In this document: positions 1 through 9,621 of the stretch, piece after piece | Layout of the letters: each line of letters opens with the position of its first letter | Numbering within the stretch: position 1 is the first letter of the stretch | NCBI GenBank assembly: GCA_004151065.3 | Contig: NWUY0304062977.1 | Coordinates: forward strand, 1 to 15,180 | Direction of reading: 5' to 3' | Source of the DNA: Larix sibirica | Taxonomy: Eukaryota; Streptophyta; Pinopsida; Pinales; Pinaceae | DNA: 15,180 bases | Translations under genes and position numbers: made by a program | The notes under the pieces: generated by a model | Databases searched by the model: none | Told to the model about the DNA's origin: nothing | The model's input: the letters and a program-made list of their open reading frames with translations, nothing else

Positions 1-424
1 ATCCTATTTAGGGACTCCTCCCTTGAACTAGAGAAAAGATATCCTAAAGAGTAGAAGAGGGTTGGTAAGGTGACAGTGACCTTCCTCTTGTTTATCCATA
101 AGCAATCATTGATGTTAGGGCCTTAATCTCAATATTTTGGATTGTGTGATAAGAATCAACATTAGTGTTATTTGCTCTCTAGTCTTTGGATCCATCCCCA
201 TTGCACATCCCTCCCCCAAGGCGGCTATCCGCTCTCGAAGTCCAAGGTTTTCTTCAAGCTTTAGCATAGATTCTTCACTTTACTTTCGGTTTCAAGCTTT
301 TTATAAGAGATACTTTTGGTGCTCCGACTTTATAATGACATCATGGTATTCAAAAGTCCCATTGACCTACTTTTGTGGTCATTTGTTGGACATTAATAAA
401 ATTATCTTATATTATCTTATCTAG
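1..424 (+). repeat. Dispersed repeat copy A, truncated at the window edge, ending in a TTATC-rich tail
   Basis: A degenerate interspersed repeat of unknown class. Its last part (about 355-420) matches the reverse complement of 4915-4976 almost base for base: a block of about 47 bp differs at one position, followed by iterated ATTATCTTAT units. Its first part (about 5-105) is a diverged direct repeat of about 741-845, sharing GGGAC, CCCTTG and AAGGTGACAGTG in order. An open frame of 95 codons runs through 137-424, but its product matches no family I know and it ends inside the shared tail, so I do not call a gene. A tail ending in a short tandem iteration is typical of the 3' ends of plant non-LTR elements (LINE or SINE); that assignment is inference. 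It lies left of the E2F exons, in a downstream intron or flank of that gene. Confidence 0.6.
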
Positions 425-734
425 CATGTGCATAAGTAGAGCACCTATAAAGGGTATACAACCTTGTTAACTTTCCACCATATAAATCTACATCTACTAG
501 ATCCACTTGTGATTTTCTGCATACTATTGCCATAATTATTACTCTTGTTAGTCATTTATTTTCAGCCCTCATAGTGACTTCATTGACCCCATATGCCCTC
601 TTCAATAATTGGCACTAATATCTCCCCATCAACTACCTTTATAATAAATTAAAAAACCAAATAAAAAATATGTTTTACTAAAGCAACCTTTCAATCACCT
701 TTGAGCCTCTTTGTCTAAGGTTTAGTAATGATTC

Positions 735-850
735 CTAACCCTAGGGACACCCCCCTTGTACCAAAGGAGAGCTGAACTTAAAAGTGAGAATAGGGTTTGT
801 CAAGGTGACAGTGGCATCCCTCTTGAGTTACCCATAGGCTTGGACCCGCT
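735..850 (+). repeat. Second diverged copy of the repeat module seen at 5-105
   Basis: The stretch aligns by eye with positions 5-105 at roughly 70 percent: GGGACACCCCCCTTG against GGGACTCCTCCCTTG, then a GGGTT block, then AAGGTGACAGTG, then CCTCTTG and CCATAGGC. The copy is followed by CCCGCTCGTTGGA, a string that also occurs in reverse complement near 5376-5389 in the repeat on the other side of the E2F gene, so the two flanking repeats may be relatives. No terminal inverted repeats or target duplication could be seen. Confidence 0.55.
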
Positions 851-1674
851 CGTTGGACTTTGGAGCTCAAGTACAAGAACAATCAGTAACACTTTCCACT
901 GACAACTTTTGTCCATATTTTAGTACATCCTACTAAATATACTATCCAAAATTTTCACCTCGACACTTATCAAGTGACATCCCAAGCATTTGTAGGTTTC
1001 TATAACTGGTCACCTTCCAACTGATCCAAGATGCATTATTAGGAATTGCGAATAATTTGTTTCCATTTTCCAATGTTTACATAGATGGTAATTACTGCAC
1101 TTCTCTCAAGGGAATAGCAGTACCTAAAGTACCCAAGAGACAAAAAGCCACTCAAAAGGTCAGTCAACAAGGGCATACTAAATTGAGTAAATAAGAAAAC
1201 ATATGACAAGACTAACAGGACAAGCTAAAGCTCAGTTATGGAATAAAGACAAACAGCCAATTATACCTGTGACAATGGCTACTAAGCAAATGCTCAGCTG
1301 GCATAAACGAAATTAAAAGAGGGTTACAAATTTTGACAAGCATCAAACTCACATACAATCACAAGACCCCAACGGGAATGACATCCAAGTTAAGTCTATC
1401 TATAATAAATGCTTACTGAGAACTCAACAGAAAGAATGGTTGTCCTGAATAAAGGCCACAATCTTACCATCAAAACAAAATACATAAGCTCAAAGATACA
1501 AAAAGTAAAATAGCAAAAAAACATTCCTACTAAAGAAACATGAAATCAAAACTAGACATTGAATTTTGAATTAAAATACATAATCCTCAATTCTACCATG
1601 TTGATCAAGATTCAAAATAGAAATAGAAATTATGTTAGCAATCAATTGAAAGTCACCAAGCAGTAGCATAACAC
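851..1674. other. Stretch without a recognisable gene, probably E2F intron
   Basis: I searched the minus strand for the next conserved E2F exons, meaning the rest of the leucine-zipper/marked-box region and the C-terminal pocket-protein-binding segment. I found none. The sequence is A-rich on the plus strand (T-rich in the sense of the gene), as expected for an intron. It begins with a good donor (GT at 1674-1673 on the minus strand). Confidence 0.4.
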
Positions 1675-2635
1675 CTGCAAGGACGCAACTTCATCGTCAA
1701 CTTCTCCTGGTCTTGAAACCCCAAGGCCCCTGTCATAAGAATGTCAAAAGCATGTTGGTTACAAACTGGTAGTAATACAGCACACCTTACTGACAAAATA
1801 AGTGTCAAAAATTACTTCCAACGTATTCTATTCTTCAGTTTCTTCTCAATCAAGCCAATCCCCTCAAGAACGTTTGTTATGTCATAAATTCTTCTTTTTT
1901 GGACCTGCAGCAAGTGAAACAATAACTAAGTAAATATTGCTACTTGACAAAGTTTACTATCTACATAAAATAAAAGTAAGTGAAGCATCAGATGACCTAA
2001 AACAAAAACTACAAAAACCAAAGATCATGCGCAATAAATCAAATGAAACACCAAGATGCTGACATCTAAAGTATCTGCAGCTTTGTTGAGATCAAGAACC
2101 CCATCATCTGCTTGCTTGATCAAACTAATGAACTTCTTTGTCAATAATCCTGATGGTATACAGCAATAATTTGTATCATATATTCTGAATCCAAATAGAA
2201 TCCCAAGGCAAGTTGAAAATTCTATAAGAAAACAACAGAGCCAAAATAACAGTTAGTTTACCAAGAGAGCTGTCATAGCGACAGGTACTGACAGGAGTGT
2301 GCACATTACTAGAAGGAGAACCTAAGTTAAAAAACACAGGAATGAAATAAACAATGTCAGTAGTGTGAACTATTAAGATGGAAGACTAGAGGACAGATGA
2401 TTAAAATAAACATGATTTTAGCATTACCAATATTTGACCCAGGTGTCTGAGGACCAGTTCTCATACTCTTAGCAAGCTTTGACCGGTTATATCGCCTACT
2501 GCTTGTGCCTGAAACAGGTGTAAGTATGGGACTATTAACTGCCTCTGCATATCCTTGACTCGTTGGCCATTCATTTGACTCTATTTCATGATCCTCTTCT
2601 GTTTCAGCTTTTCTCTTTCCCTGCAGAATGGCTTG
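1675..2635 (-). CDS. E2F: E2F transcription factor, internal five exons (gene runs off the left edge)
   Basis: E2F proteins, usually paired with DP, bind TTTSSCGC-type promoter sites and drive S-phase genes in the nucleus. Exons on the minus strand: about 2635 or 2620 to 2428; 2321-2262; 2149-2064; 1904-1816; 1729-1675. Introns are 106, 112, 159 and 86 bp, all GT-AG, and every join keeps phase without a stop. The first exon encodes a [11 protein letters not shown] segment and a PVSG...GPQTPGSN linker typical of plant E2Fs. The next two give CRYDSSLG then LLTKKF and the first helices. Exon four gives [19 protein letters not shown], the DNA-recognition helix with the RRIYD contact motif. Exon five gives [19 protein letters not shown], the start of the dimerisation region. 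The single DNA-binding domain fits the A/B-type E2Fs rather than the DEL type with two domains. The exact acceptor of the first exon (CTGCAG or ATCAG) is open. N-terminal and C-terminal exons are missing. No disabling mutation is visible, so the gene is probably functional. Confidence 0.93.
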
Positions 2636-3400
2636 CTGATTAAAATTTGAATGTCCAGAAATACCTCTAAGTAAACAATAGGAATTATATTGCATGGCCA
2701 ATAACAGTATGAGAGAGCAACCAACTTAAAACGGCTCTCATCCACAGAATATGAATTTCCAAATTGAGTGGCACCTACATACATGCAACACTCTTAATGA
2801 GAGGAAAACATTAAAAAAAACTCAATCAATTTCAAACCTGGATACATATAGCAAGAGACTTCCTTTGACACAAATGGACCTTCCTCGGTGGCAATAAAAA
2901 ATTATATAACCATCTTAATCTAGAGTAGGTTTTCATGGATATTAATCTTAATTGGAGGCTTTATAGGATAGACAGAGTGAAAGGGGCATAAAAAAAAATC
3001 TAGAGATCAGATCAATCCCCTTGTGTTTGTTAGCTTTATCAGTTGAGAAATATTGAAAGTGCATCATTTGACATTGAAATTCTAGTAACTATTTTATTTC
3101 CTTGTAGTTTCACATTTAAAAACACTCTATACAAGGAGTCGAAACCCTAGAAGAATTTAGAATTTATTATCTCCTTCTGATATTCAACTCTGAAAGTGAG
3201 GATTTTTAGGGGAAGATGAAGTAGAGAGGAATAGGCTGGCCAAGCTGTAACAATAAAGAAATAAATAAATCTTGACCCAAAGAAAGAGTTTTGTCTTTTT
3301 ACAAATAAGGGTCCATGAAACCCTGACATGGGAAGCAAGACATAAACTAGCATAGATCCATCTAAACTTGGGGTCTATTAAACACCAAGAAAGATAATAA
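2636..3400. other. Upstream side of the visible E2F exons; no certain exon
   Basis: The E2F N-terminus should lie here or further right, but this part of the protein is poorly conserved. Two minus-strand stretches are possible small exons. About 2784-2715 follows a TATGTAG acceptor-like site and encodes GATQFGNSYSVDESRFK. About 2895-2830 encodes FIATEEGPFVSKEV. Neither matches E2F well enough to call, and no start codon context can be chosen. The rest is AT-rich sequence without recognisable features. Confidence 0.25.
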
Positions 3401-4911
3401 AAAAATCAGGTGCAAATACTAATCAACTCCCAGGATGAGTAATCACATTCAGTCGACCAATACTAAGATTCTCTCTTTCCTAAAAAAGGAATCTAAAGCA
3501 TTGTGCAACACTAGATGGAATTCTTGTGAAAATGCAACATATATCATATCAAAAAACAATATAATTGCACATCAAGATCAACACATCAAAGAGCCAAAGA
3601 GTGGGCACACCAAAGCCCCCCTGATACATAAAAAAGAGTGCTAACATATCCCACTTTGGCTCCAAGTCTAAGAGAATTACAATATTTCCATAAAATGGCA
3701 ATTTTAGCTAAAAGCTAAGATCCAAAAGTGATTGAAATATAGAAACGTTTTCCAATCTAACAAGATTAGTGGTCTTGTGAAAAGTTGCACAACAATGGTA
3801 CTTCCACAAAAAAATATGCCTGTCAATCTGATCACATCCCACATTTTTTTTCATCTTGCTAGACCATCCACTTCTCCCCAAACACAACACCTTTCCAATA
3901 AAGTTTGCTTATTAATAGGCTTCTTTTTTGTTACATGCAAAAGTTTCCAAGACAGCTGAGGGGTCTTAATCATCAAATGCTAGTGGATAAATTCTTGAGC
4001 AAATCTTCCAGCTAAGACACCATTGTTGTGTTGTTGGTTGCTCCATTTGTTAGGCACAAGTCAAATTTTGATTGCATTCCTCGCATAGCACCAAAATTAA
4101 AAGATCAATCCTCTGCCTTAAGCTTTGGTGAAGTCTAGCTACCACTTTCTTGCTATTGTTTACTTCTCCCAAGTTCTTCAATGAGAACCTTTGTTTGTTG
4201 TGAAGATGCTTTATCTTTTCCTACTAATGTGCCAGTAATTATTTGGGTTCTATTGCATCTTTAATGCTATGTTTTCCAAGCTGGCCACCTTTTCTTACTT
4301 CCAAGTTTTATGCCTGAACTACCTGTCATTCCATTTCCACTATAGATACCCAATGCTCACTCTTGTATAGGCTTCAAGACAGACGAGCAGATTTCACTTA
4401 GCCATTTATCCATTCGCATCTTGGTTTATGAACTGAGCTTAATTAAAATCCAGGGCACAATAACATACTTCTTATTTTGGGAACTCTTGGTGGCAGACTG
4501 GCAGTTTATCCAAGTCAAGCCTTGTTGTTTGAAATGATTAAATATCATATCCAGTAGATCATGGACATTGAAGGCGCCAAATTAAAATTTCTAGAAGTCA
4601 ATTTGGTTGGCTTCAATCTTTGCTATTGCAAAATACGAGTATAAAATCCAATAACAAGAGGGTCTGTTGGGAACATACTTTTCTTATGTTCCATCACTTA
4701 GCATTGGCTTCAATTTTCTTCGTTTGGTAAGCTATGTCCCCAAGCACCAATCTGTCTAAAAGGTGCTTAGGTAAAATGTGTGCAACTGAAGAAATGCTAT
4801 AGATCCAAATAAAGCTTGCTATATGCACCAATCATGAATAAGATCTAGCACAACCAAGGGTTCCTCAAAGACTAAAAGAGTCTCAAGCAAGGATTCTCAA
4901 TGATAAGCTTG
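3401..4911. other. Long stretch without a supported gene
   Basis: Several open frames of 60-75 codons occur on both strands, overlap each other and show no known domain. On the minus strand, short pieces around 3830-3790 (a HIFLW string) and 3636-3600 (GGFGVPTL) resemble the spacing seen after the reverse-transcriptase domain of plant LINEs, but no catalytic motif is found upstream. It may be old non-LTR retrotransposon sequence. I see no RNA gene or clear terminal repeats. Confidence 0.3.
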
Positions 4912-4978
4912 TAGAGATAAGATAAGATAATTTTATTAATGTCCAACGAATGACCACAAAAGTAGGTCAATGGGACTA
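4912..4978 (-). repeat. Shared repeat tail (copy B), inverted relative to copy A
   Basis: On the plus strand this begins with GATAAGATAAGATAA and continues TTTTATTAATGTCCAAC. It is the reverse complement of about 355-420, with one mismatch over the conserved part, and homology stops abruptly after the GGGACT string near 4976. Read on the minus strand it is the 3' tail of a dispersed element, with the GATAA/TTATC iteration at the very end. Confidence 0.75.
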
Positions 4979-5518
4979 AAAGGATACAAACATTATGAAT
5001 ACATTGTGGGATTGCAAATGCAACTCCTAGACAATGCTGGAGATAAACCTAATATATCGTAAAATAAAGAAATAAAGATACAAGTAGTGAGACGTCCTCA
5101 TAAACATGTATAATGCCGTGATAAGGCACGGCGATGTAGGAGAAGACAAACAATAAGGTCGATGAAATCAAGAACATCTGAGTCTAATGACTGACGACAA
5201 TAGGGGCGATTGGGGCATTGGCTTGCTATCATAATCAGAGTCCTCTGGAGCCACTAGGGTGTCTCGTTGGACAATCCTGGGGGGATGTAGGAGCGAGGAA
5301 TACTCCTAACATTTGAGGCCGAAGGAAAGAAACTCCGGATAGATCTCTGATTGCTTCACTGGGGCTGGGATGGAATCCAACGAGCGGGAGGCACCCTATA
5401 GTAGGTTTGTTGAGAGCTAGTCCCTCTGACGCTCTGGGGGTGTGTGGACTGATGTGTTGTTCGGCACCTCCGAGTCGGTCTCAAAGATATTGGTCGAAAT
5501 CAACATTTGTATGTCTTG
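4979..5518 (-). pseudogene. Decayed open reading frame of a dispersed element ending in the copy B tail
   Basis: This block is visibly richer in G and C than its flanks. On the minus strand one frame is open for most of about 5514-5176, interrupted by only three stops, all TAG, before a TGA near 5176. The reading is serine- and proline-rich (segments such as FETDSEVPNNTS and PEDSDYDSKPMPQSP) and matches no domain I know. It sits directly upstream of the repeat tail at 4912-4978, so it is likely the 3' end of the protein-coding part of the same element, perhaps a gag- or ORF1-like region. The all-TAG stops would fit CAG or TGG codons damaged by deamination of methylated cytosine, which is inference. 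Confidence 0.4.
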
Positions 5519-6240
5519 CTGATTTGACATAAGTTAAGGTTGAAGTTGTTAAGTGATTTAACATGAATCTTGAGGGAGATAGGGCAGATTTACTGCTGTA
5601 ATTACAACTTTCATAAAGTGAATTTCAAATCTTGTTAATGCATGATAAGATTTCCCTAGAGGGATGAAACTTCTTGGCACACATTTGGCACCTTTTCTCT
5701 TGGATGGTCTTGTTGATCAGGGTTGTTAAGTGGAGAAATATTGTTTGTTGTTGTTGATGTCTTTATCATATTTCATAACAATCCTAACACTGAAAATTCA
5801 TTGTGTTAAGGTCCGGGAGACCTCTAGGAAAAGAGGTGAAATTTTGAAGTTGCATTAATTGCCCTAGTTCATAAAACTTCTACACAAGCACCTTGTCAGC
5901 AACCACCTTCCGTTTAAAGAAGTCAAAATAGAATTTGGATCATGTTTCTAAAACTAGAAATTGCTAAAAGTAGTGGAATCAAGAATGTGAAAGGGCTCAT
6001 TTGATTGTTCTCATCCCACCATGCATCCTCCAAAATTTGAATGTAAATTTGATGCATGGGGAAAATTTGCTAAAAATAGATCTTGAGAAGCATGAGCTAG
6101 AAACTTGCTAAGCATAGCACATGTGATGTCTTGATGAAATGTTGATCCATTGATTATATCCAAACTCATATATTGCAACTCTAGAACAAGGTCGGGTTGG
6201 AATAAAGCTCTACAACAAGGTACCCATATGGCCAATATAT
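5519..6240. other. Stretch without recognisable features
   Basis: No coding frame with a recognisable product, no RNA gene and no clear repeat. A minus-strand open frame at 6277-6011 (88 codons) has no recognisable motif and overlaps the tandem repeat to its right; I treat it as chance. Confidence 0.3.
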
Positions 6241-6250
6241 TAATGAACCG

Positions 6251-6370
6251 TTGATGTTGAATGGTGAACGCTGTCATGTTGAGTCTAGCTCATACAATGG
6301 TCACGAAGCATCAATGTTGAATGGTGAACTTTGTAATGTTGAGCTCACCCTGTGTAACATCCACGAACAT
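6251..6370 (+). repeat. 60-bp tandem repeat, two units, in a short open frame
   Basis: Two units of exactly 60 bp start at 6251 and 6311. Both contain ATGTTGAATGGTGAAC, then TGTNATGTTGAG, then a closing CACGAA. A weak third start follows near 6371. Because 60 is a multiple of three, the plus-strand frame 6251-6442 reads as a 20-residue repeat of the form MLNGExCxVExxxxNxHE. The open frame is only 63 codons and its product matches nothing I know, so coding is unproven. Confidence 0.7.
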
Positions 6371-6442
6371 ATGCTGGAACTTAACACCCAAATTTGTGTA
6401 GGCAAATCCATTTTAGCATTGGCTCCAACTAGATATCAGTAA

Positions 6443-7269
6443 GCCCTTGCGAGATTCTGAGAATCCCTGAACTTTGAAGTTGATGATAATCTGTAAATAC
6501 ACACTTGGGAACATGTCAATGACTCATATCAACCCCATGAAAATAACCTAGGAGTTGACTTAACTCAGTGTGACCTCCCCCTTTCAACTTTGAGACATAG
6601 AGACAGCAATTGACATTGTTCCCAAATAACTTTGACCATGCACTTAACAAGAATGCTTTTCTACTCATAAATAGTCTCTAGACATGTAGAAGCATCTTAT
6701 GAATGAACTATCCTAATGATCTACTATGTCCAAATACCTTTATTTTAACTTGAAATCACAAACACCATCCTGAAAAAAAAAAGCCCAATCAATTAAAAGT
6801 ACTTGTTGAATGTAAATAAAGACAATGCAGAAGCAAATAACTCGACAATGCTTGAAAATTTAAACGTAAAGCAATTTGACTCTAGATTTAGACCTTTCGT
6901 AAAACAATAAACATATCCAACCAAAACGTGATTGGATCTGTCAACCTAACCCTAAACCTAAGTGATAGGAAGTACCTCTTTTATTTATTTATTTATTTTT
7001 TTAAGCAAATAAACAATGTGAATCAAATCTCCATTATAACCAACCATGAAATCTTCCAATTCGAACATCTGTCCACATGTGCTCAAAGATCAGAGAAAAC
7101 ACAGGAACCAAGTATGTCCGATTATGCAATTTAGAGCATGGTTTTTGCCCAAAAAGGATGTCAACCCAAGACTTCTTTGTGTTAATCTTTGAAACAAGTC
7201 TTTCTTATACTGCTCAACAAGGCCAACATAACTACCTGAATCTGGACAATAATTAAACTCAAAAATAGA
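6443..7269. other. Stretch without a supported gene
   Basis: AT-rich sequence with simple runs such as TTTATTTATTTATTTA near 6980-6996. Open frames on both strands overlap each other. A minus-strand frame at 7305-7090 (71 codons) gives no recognisable domain; it lies directly downstream of the gag relic and could be decayed polyprotein. Confidence 0.25.
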
Positions 7270-7860
7270 CATTGAAATAAACTTAAGTTGAGAAACTATT
7301 ACCAATCAACAAATTCTTCTTGTTGCTTGGAAATAACAACAATCACTATCACCTCCTCGTTGTTGGAAAAACCACCTTCTACTTGAACTGGAATCTCTAT
7401 GTCATCATGTAGAGGTACTTCGTTCCCAAATTTCAGCTACTAAGGGAGATCAATGCTCTTGTGCTAGTGTTCTCATCATCAAATAAATCACCATAGGAAG
7501 CAGACACACCTTCATAGCAGGAATCTTATTAACAATTTCATCCTTATCAAGTTCAATTGATTCTCTTTCAACAAGGGAAGAAGTGGTACGGAAATAACTT
7601 CCCTATCATCATTCCATGACAAATAATTGGTAGAATCAACATCATCCTTATATACACCATCATCTTCATTAGGTCCTTGAACTTGCATATGAACTTTGCT
7701 TGCAACTTTAACAAAGATGTAATAAAAATTGAAGGTAATACATGAATGAACCACCGCTGGTCATCTTGAGCGAAGGACATTGCGAACAACTTCATCAACA
7801 CATCTTCATGTAACACATCAAATGATCAATAAACCTATCAAAATGTCAAAGATGTCTGTT
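7270..7860 (-). pseudogene. Decayed Ty3/gypsy-type gag gene fragment
   Basis: The gag polyprotein builds the retrotransposon capsid. On the minus strand, 7845-7819 reads HFDRFIDHL. After a frame change, 7816-7568 reads HEDVLMKLFAMSFAQDD, then a WF...LPSI..TS segment, then KFICKF. This is the pattern of the retrotransposon gag domain (Pfam Retrotrans_gag): an HEDV.M.LF helix, a D..W..SLP loop, then an F...F helix. Further pieces continue in other frames: DKDEIVNKIPAMK near 7550-7510, YGDLFDDENTSTRAL near 7500-7450, and a stop-free run from about 7435 to 7290. At least two or three frameshifts and several stops make it non-functional. No LTRs that clearly belong to it were found nearby. Confidence 0.6.
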
Positions 7861-8185
7861 CATTGACTTACTCTTCAAACCCTCATAGTATGGAAGTAAT
7901 TACGCCACCTCCTTTCCTCATTAAGAAGCATATTAGGATACACATATATGGTGTCAAAGCATAATGGAGAAAACCTCCAATAATATCTAACCCACATTTC
8001 CTTTATCAACAACACTATCAATCCAAGTAATATGATCCCTCAATATGCATGGTCCATATGCAAAAATAACTATCAAACAAATTGGATCCTAAATTCAGTA
8101 GAGTCGCGAGGTGAGTACAAAATCTACAATAATAAACACTCACCAATGTCAGTGTAGCTTGATGCTACAAATAGTGTTACCAATA
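7861..8185. other. Stretch without recognisable features
   Basis: This lies upstream of the gag relic in the minus sense, where a leader or 5' LTR of that element would be expected. I could not recognise either, nor a host exon. Confidence 0.25.
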
Positions 8186-8345
8186 TTGACATAATATCGT
8201 AAATATCACAATATATAATGAGATTTTAAAAGAATAATATTATTGCGCTTAAATATTGCGATATTTTCTTATAGGTGATAATATCACGATATATTCAAAT
8301 ATCATGATATTTTCTGATATTTTTGCGGGTCTATGGAAAATATCA
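8186..8345. repeat. Cluster of short AT-rich palindromes built on GATATT/AATATC
   Basis: Within 160 bp the motif AATATC or its complement GATATT recurs many times, several times as inverted pairs. AAATATCATGATATTT at 8297-8312 is a perfect 16-bp palindrome. ATATCACGATAT at 8281-8292 and ATTGCGATATT at 8254-8264 are near-palindromes. No gene frame crosses the cluster. It could be an unstable AT-rich repeat, the end of a small transposon, or a protein-binding array; the sequence alone does not decide. Confidence 0.5.
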
Positions 8346-8735
8346 CCCTATTTGAACCTATTATGCTTTAAGACTCATTTTTTTAAATTTTTTTACACTC
8401 ATTTTAAAAAACAAAGGTAGGGGATTGAGATAAGAAGAGTTTGTCACTGTCTTTCATAGCTAATGAGGGGAAATGCAGTGTTTTCATTGCCATGAGGTGA
8501 CCTTTTGTGGAGTGGGGATTGAGCCTTGTCTACCATTTACATATTCCTAAGTATGTATAAAATTTATGCTTGCATTTGCTTCGTTTTTCAATATTTAGTA
8601 TATGGTTTGCAATGTCCATTAGATTTGTCTCTTCTTGCCAATTTCTAATGGGATATTTAAACATTTTGTCAAACATTTAGTACCTCTGAGGTTTTAGACT
8701 TATTAACCCTTAAAGATTCTGAAAGCTAAAACACA
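8346..8735. other. Stretch without recognisable features
   Basis: No domain-bearing frame, no RNA gene and no match to the LTRs to the right could be seen here. Confidence 0.25.
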
Positions 8736-9621
8736 TGTACTAAACATTTCAACTAAAAACATTTAGAGCATTAACCATTAACATGGTGATTTAGGTCCAA
8801 ATGACCAGGGAAAAACCCCCATTGGGGAAAACCCTTGAGAGATTTTATTAAGAAGAGCAAAGCTGGAATTTCACAACTCAGAAATTCATTTTCATATTAC
8901 AAAGACAAACTTATCCTAATCCTTGGTTATTCATTCCTTGAAATTCATGCCAAACAGGAGGAAATATTTTTGACTGGCCACACATCCCAGAAACAGAGTA
9001 GCAAACTACTTCCTAGGGAATTGTGCCACAATACGGCCTGCTGTACGACCTGTCAAAAATTTACAACTACAGATTTCTCTCTCTTTGCCTCGGGAAATGT
9101 GCCAACAACACGGGCTAGTACAAATTTATATGCAGGGAAGAATGATGTGAATCTGTCGTGGGGAAAATGCCCACGCATGCCACTATCAATGCGATCTGTT
9201 GTACGGACGATCAATTGTTGTATGTCACTATCTTGGAAACTGTGCCTTTGTCTTCAAAATTGTGCCTCTTCTCTCAATCAGATCTCTCTCTAACTTGGTG
9301 TCTTTCTTCTTTTCCCTAGACTATTTTTATACTTTATTTCTCCTCAACTAACCCTAACTACCATTAACTACCTCATTAAATGATAGGATTAAAAATTATG
9401 ATCTAAGGGTTCACCTTTTAATACACATTAATTAATACAAGACAATAATTAAATGCACATTTAAAATATGTGACCCACAACTTAAATGATAAAGTACAAA
9501 CTCACTTTTAAAATATAAAGTCACTTTACATTATAAAGTTGTCTAGGAAAAATACAACTCATGTCCCCCATGATATAACACAAAAACACAAGAAGGACCT
9601 TTAGAGTTATAATTTCTAACA
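8736..9621 (-). mobile_element. Probable solo LTR of a retrotransposon, minus strand
   Basis: Read on the minus strand, the segment starts TGTTAGAAATTATAAC at 9621 and could end ...GTTTAGTACA at 8736, giving the usual TG...CA ends. It has the internal order of an LTR: an AT-rich U3, a TATA-like box (GTATAAAAATAG, about 9332-9321), an iterated transcribed part, an AATAAAA polyadenylation-type signal (8849-8843), and a pyrimidine-rich GGGTTTTCCCC-AAT-GGGGGTTTTTCCC stretch (8834-8808) like the U5 ends of plant copia LTRs. No second LTR or internal domain is seen to the left, hence solo. The right end is well placed because copia LTR homology resumes exactly there. The left end is uncertain: the 5-bp flanks (ACACA and AGCAC) do not match. 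Confidence 0.55.
9016..9252. repeat. Degenerate tandem repeat of about 73 bp, four units, inside the solo LTR
   Basis: The block GGGAAnTGTGCC recurs at 9016 (GGGAATTGTGCC), 9092 (GGGAAATGTGCC), 9161 (GGGAAAATGCCC) and 9235 (GGAAACTGTGCC), with spacings of 76, 69 and 74 bp. Between blocks, related strings such as CTGTACGACC and TGTACGGACG also recur. The units are diverged, so the iteration is old. Confidence 0.5.

Noticed and set aside
3708-3959. Overlapping open frames on both strands (60 and 75 codons)
   Set aside because: They are antisense to each other, short and without recognisable domains.
3540-4010. Minus-strand pieces resembling the region after a LINE reverse transcriptase (FLW, GGFGVP)
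   Set aside because: Only two very short strings in different frames fit, and no catalytic YxDD-type motif or endonuclease was seen upstream. A frame-tolerant search could revive it.
8835-9293. 152-codon plus-strand open frame
   Set aside because: It runs antisense through the probable solo LTR, contains the degenerate repeats of that LTR and matches no known protein.
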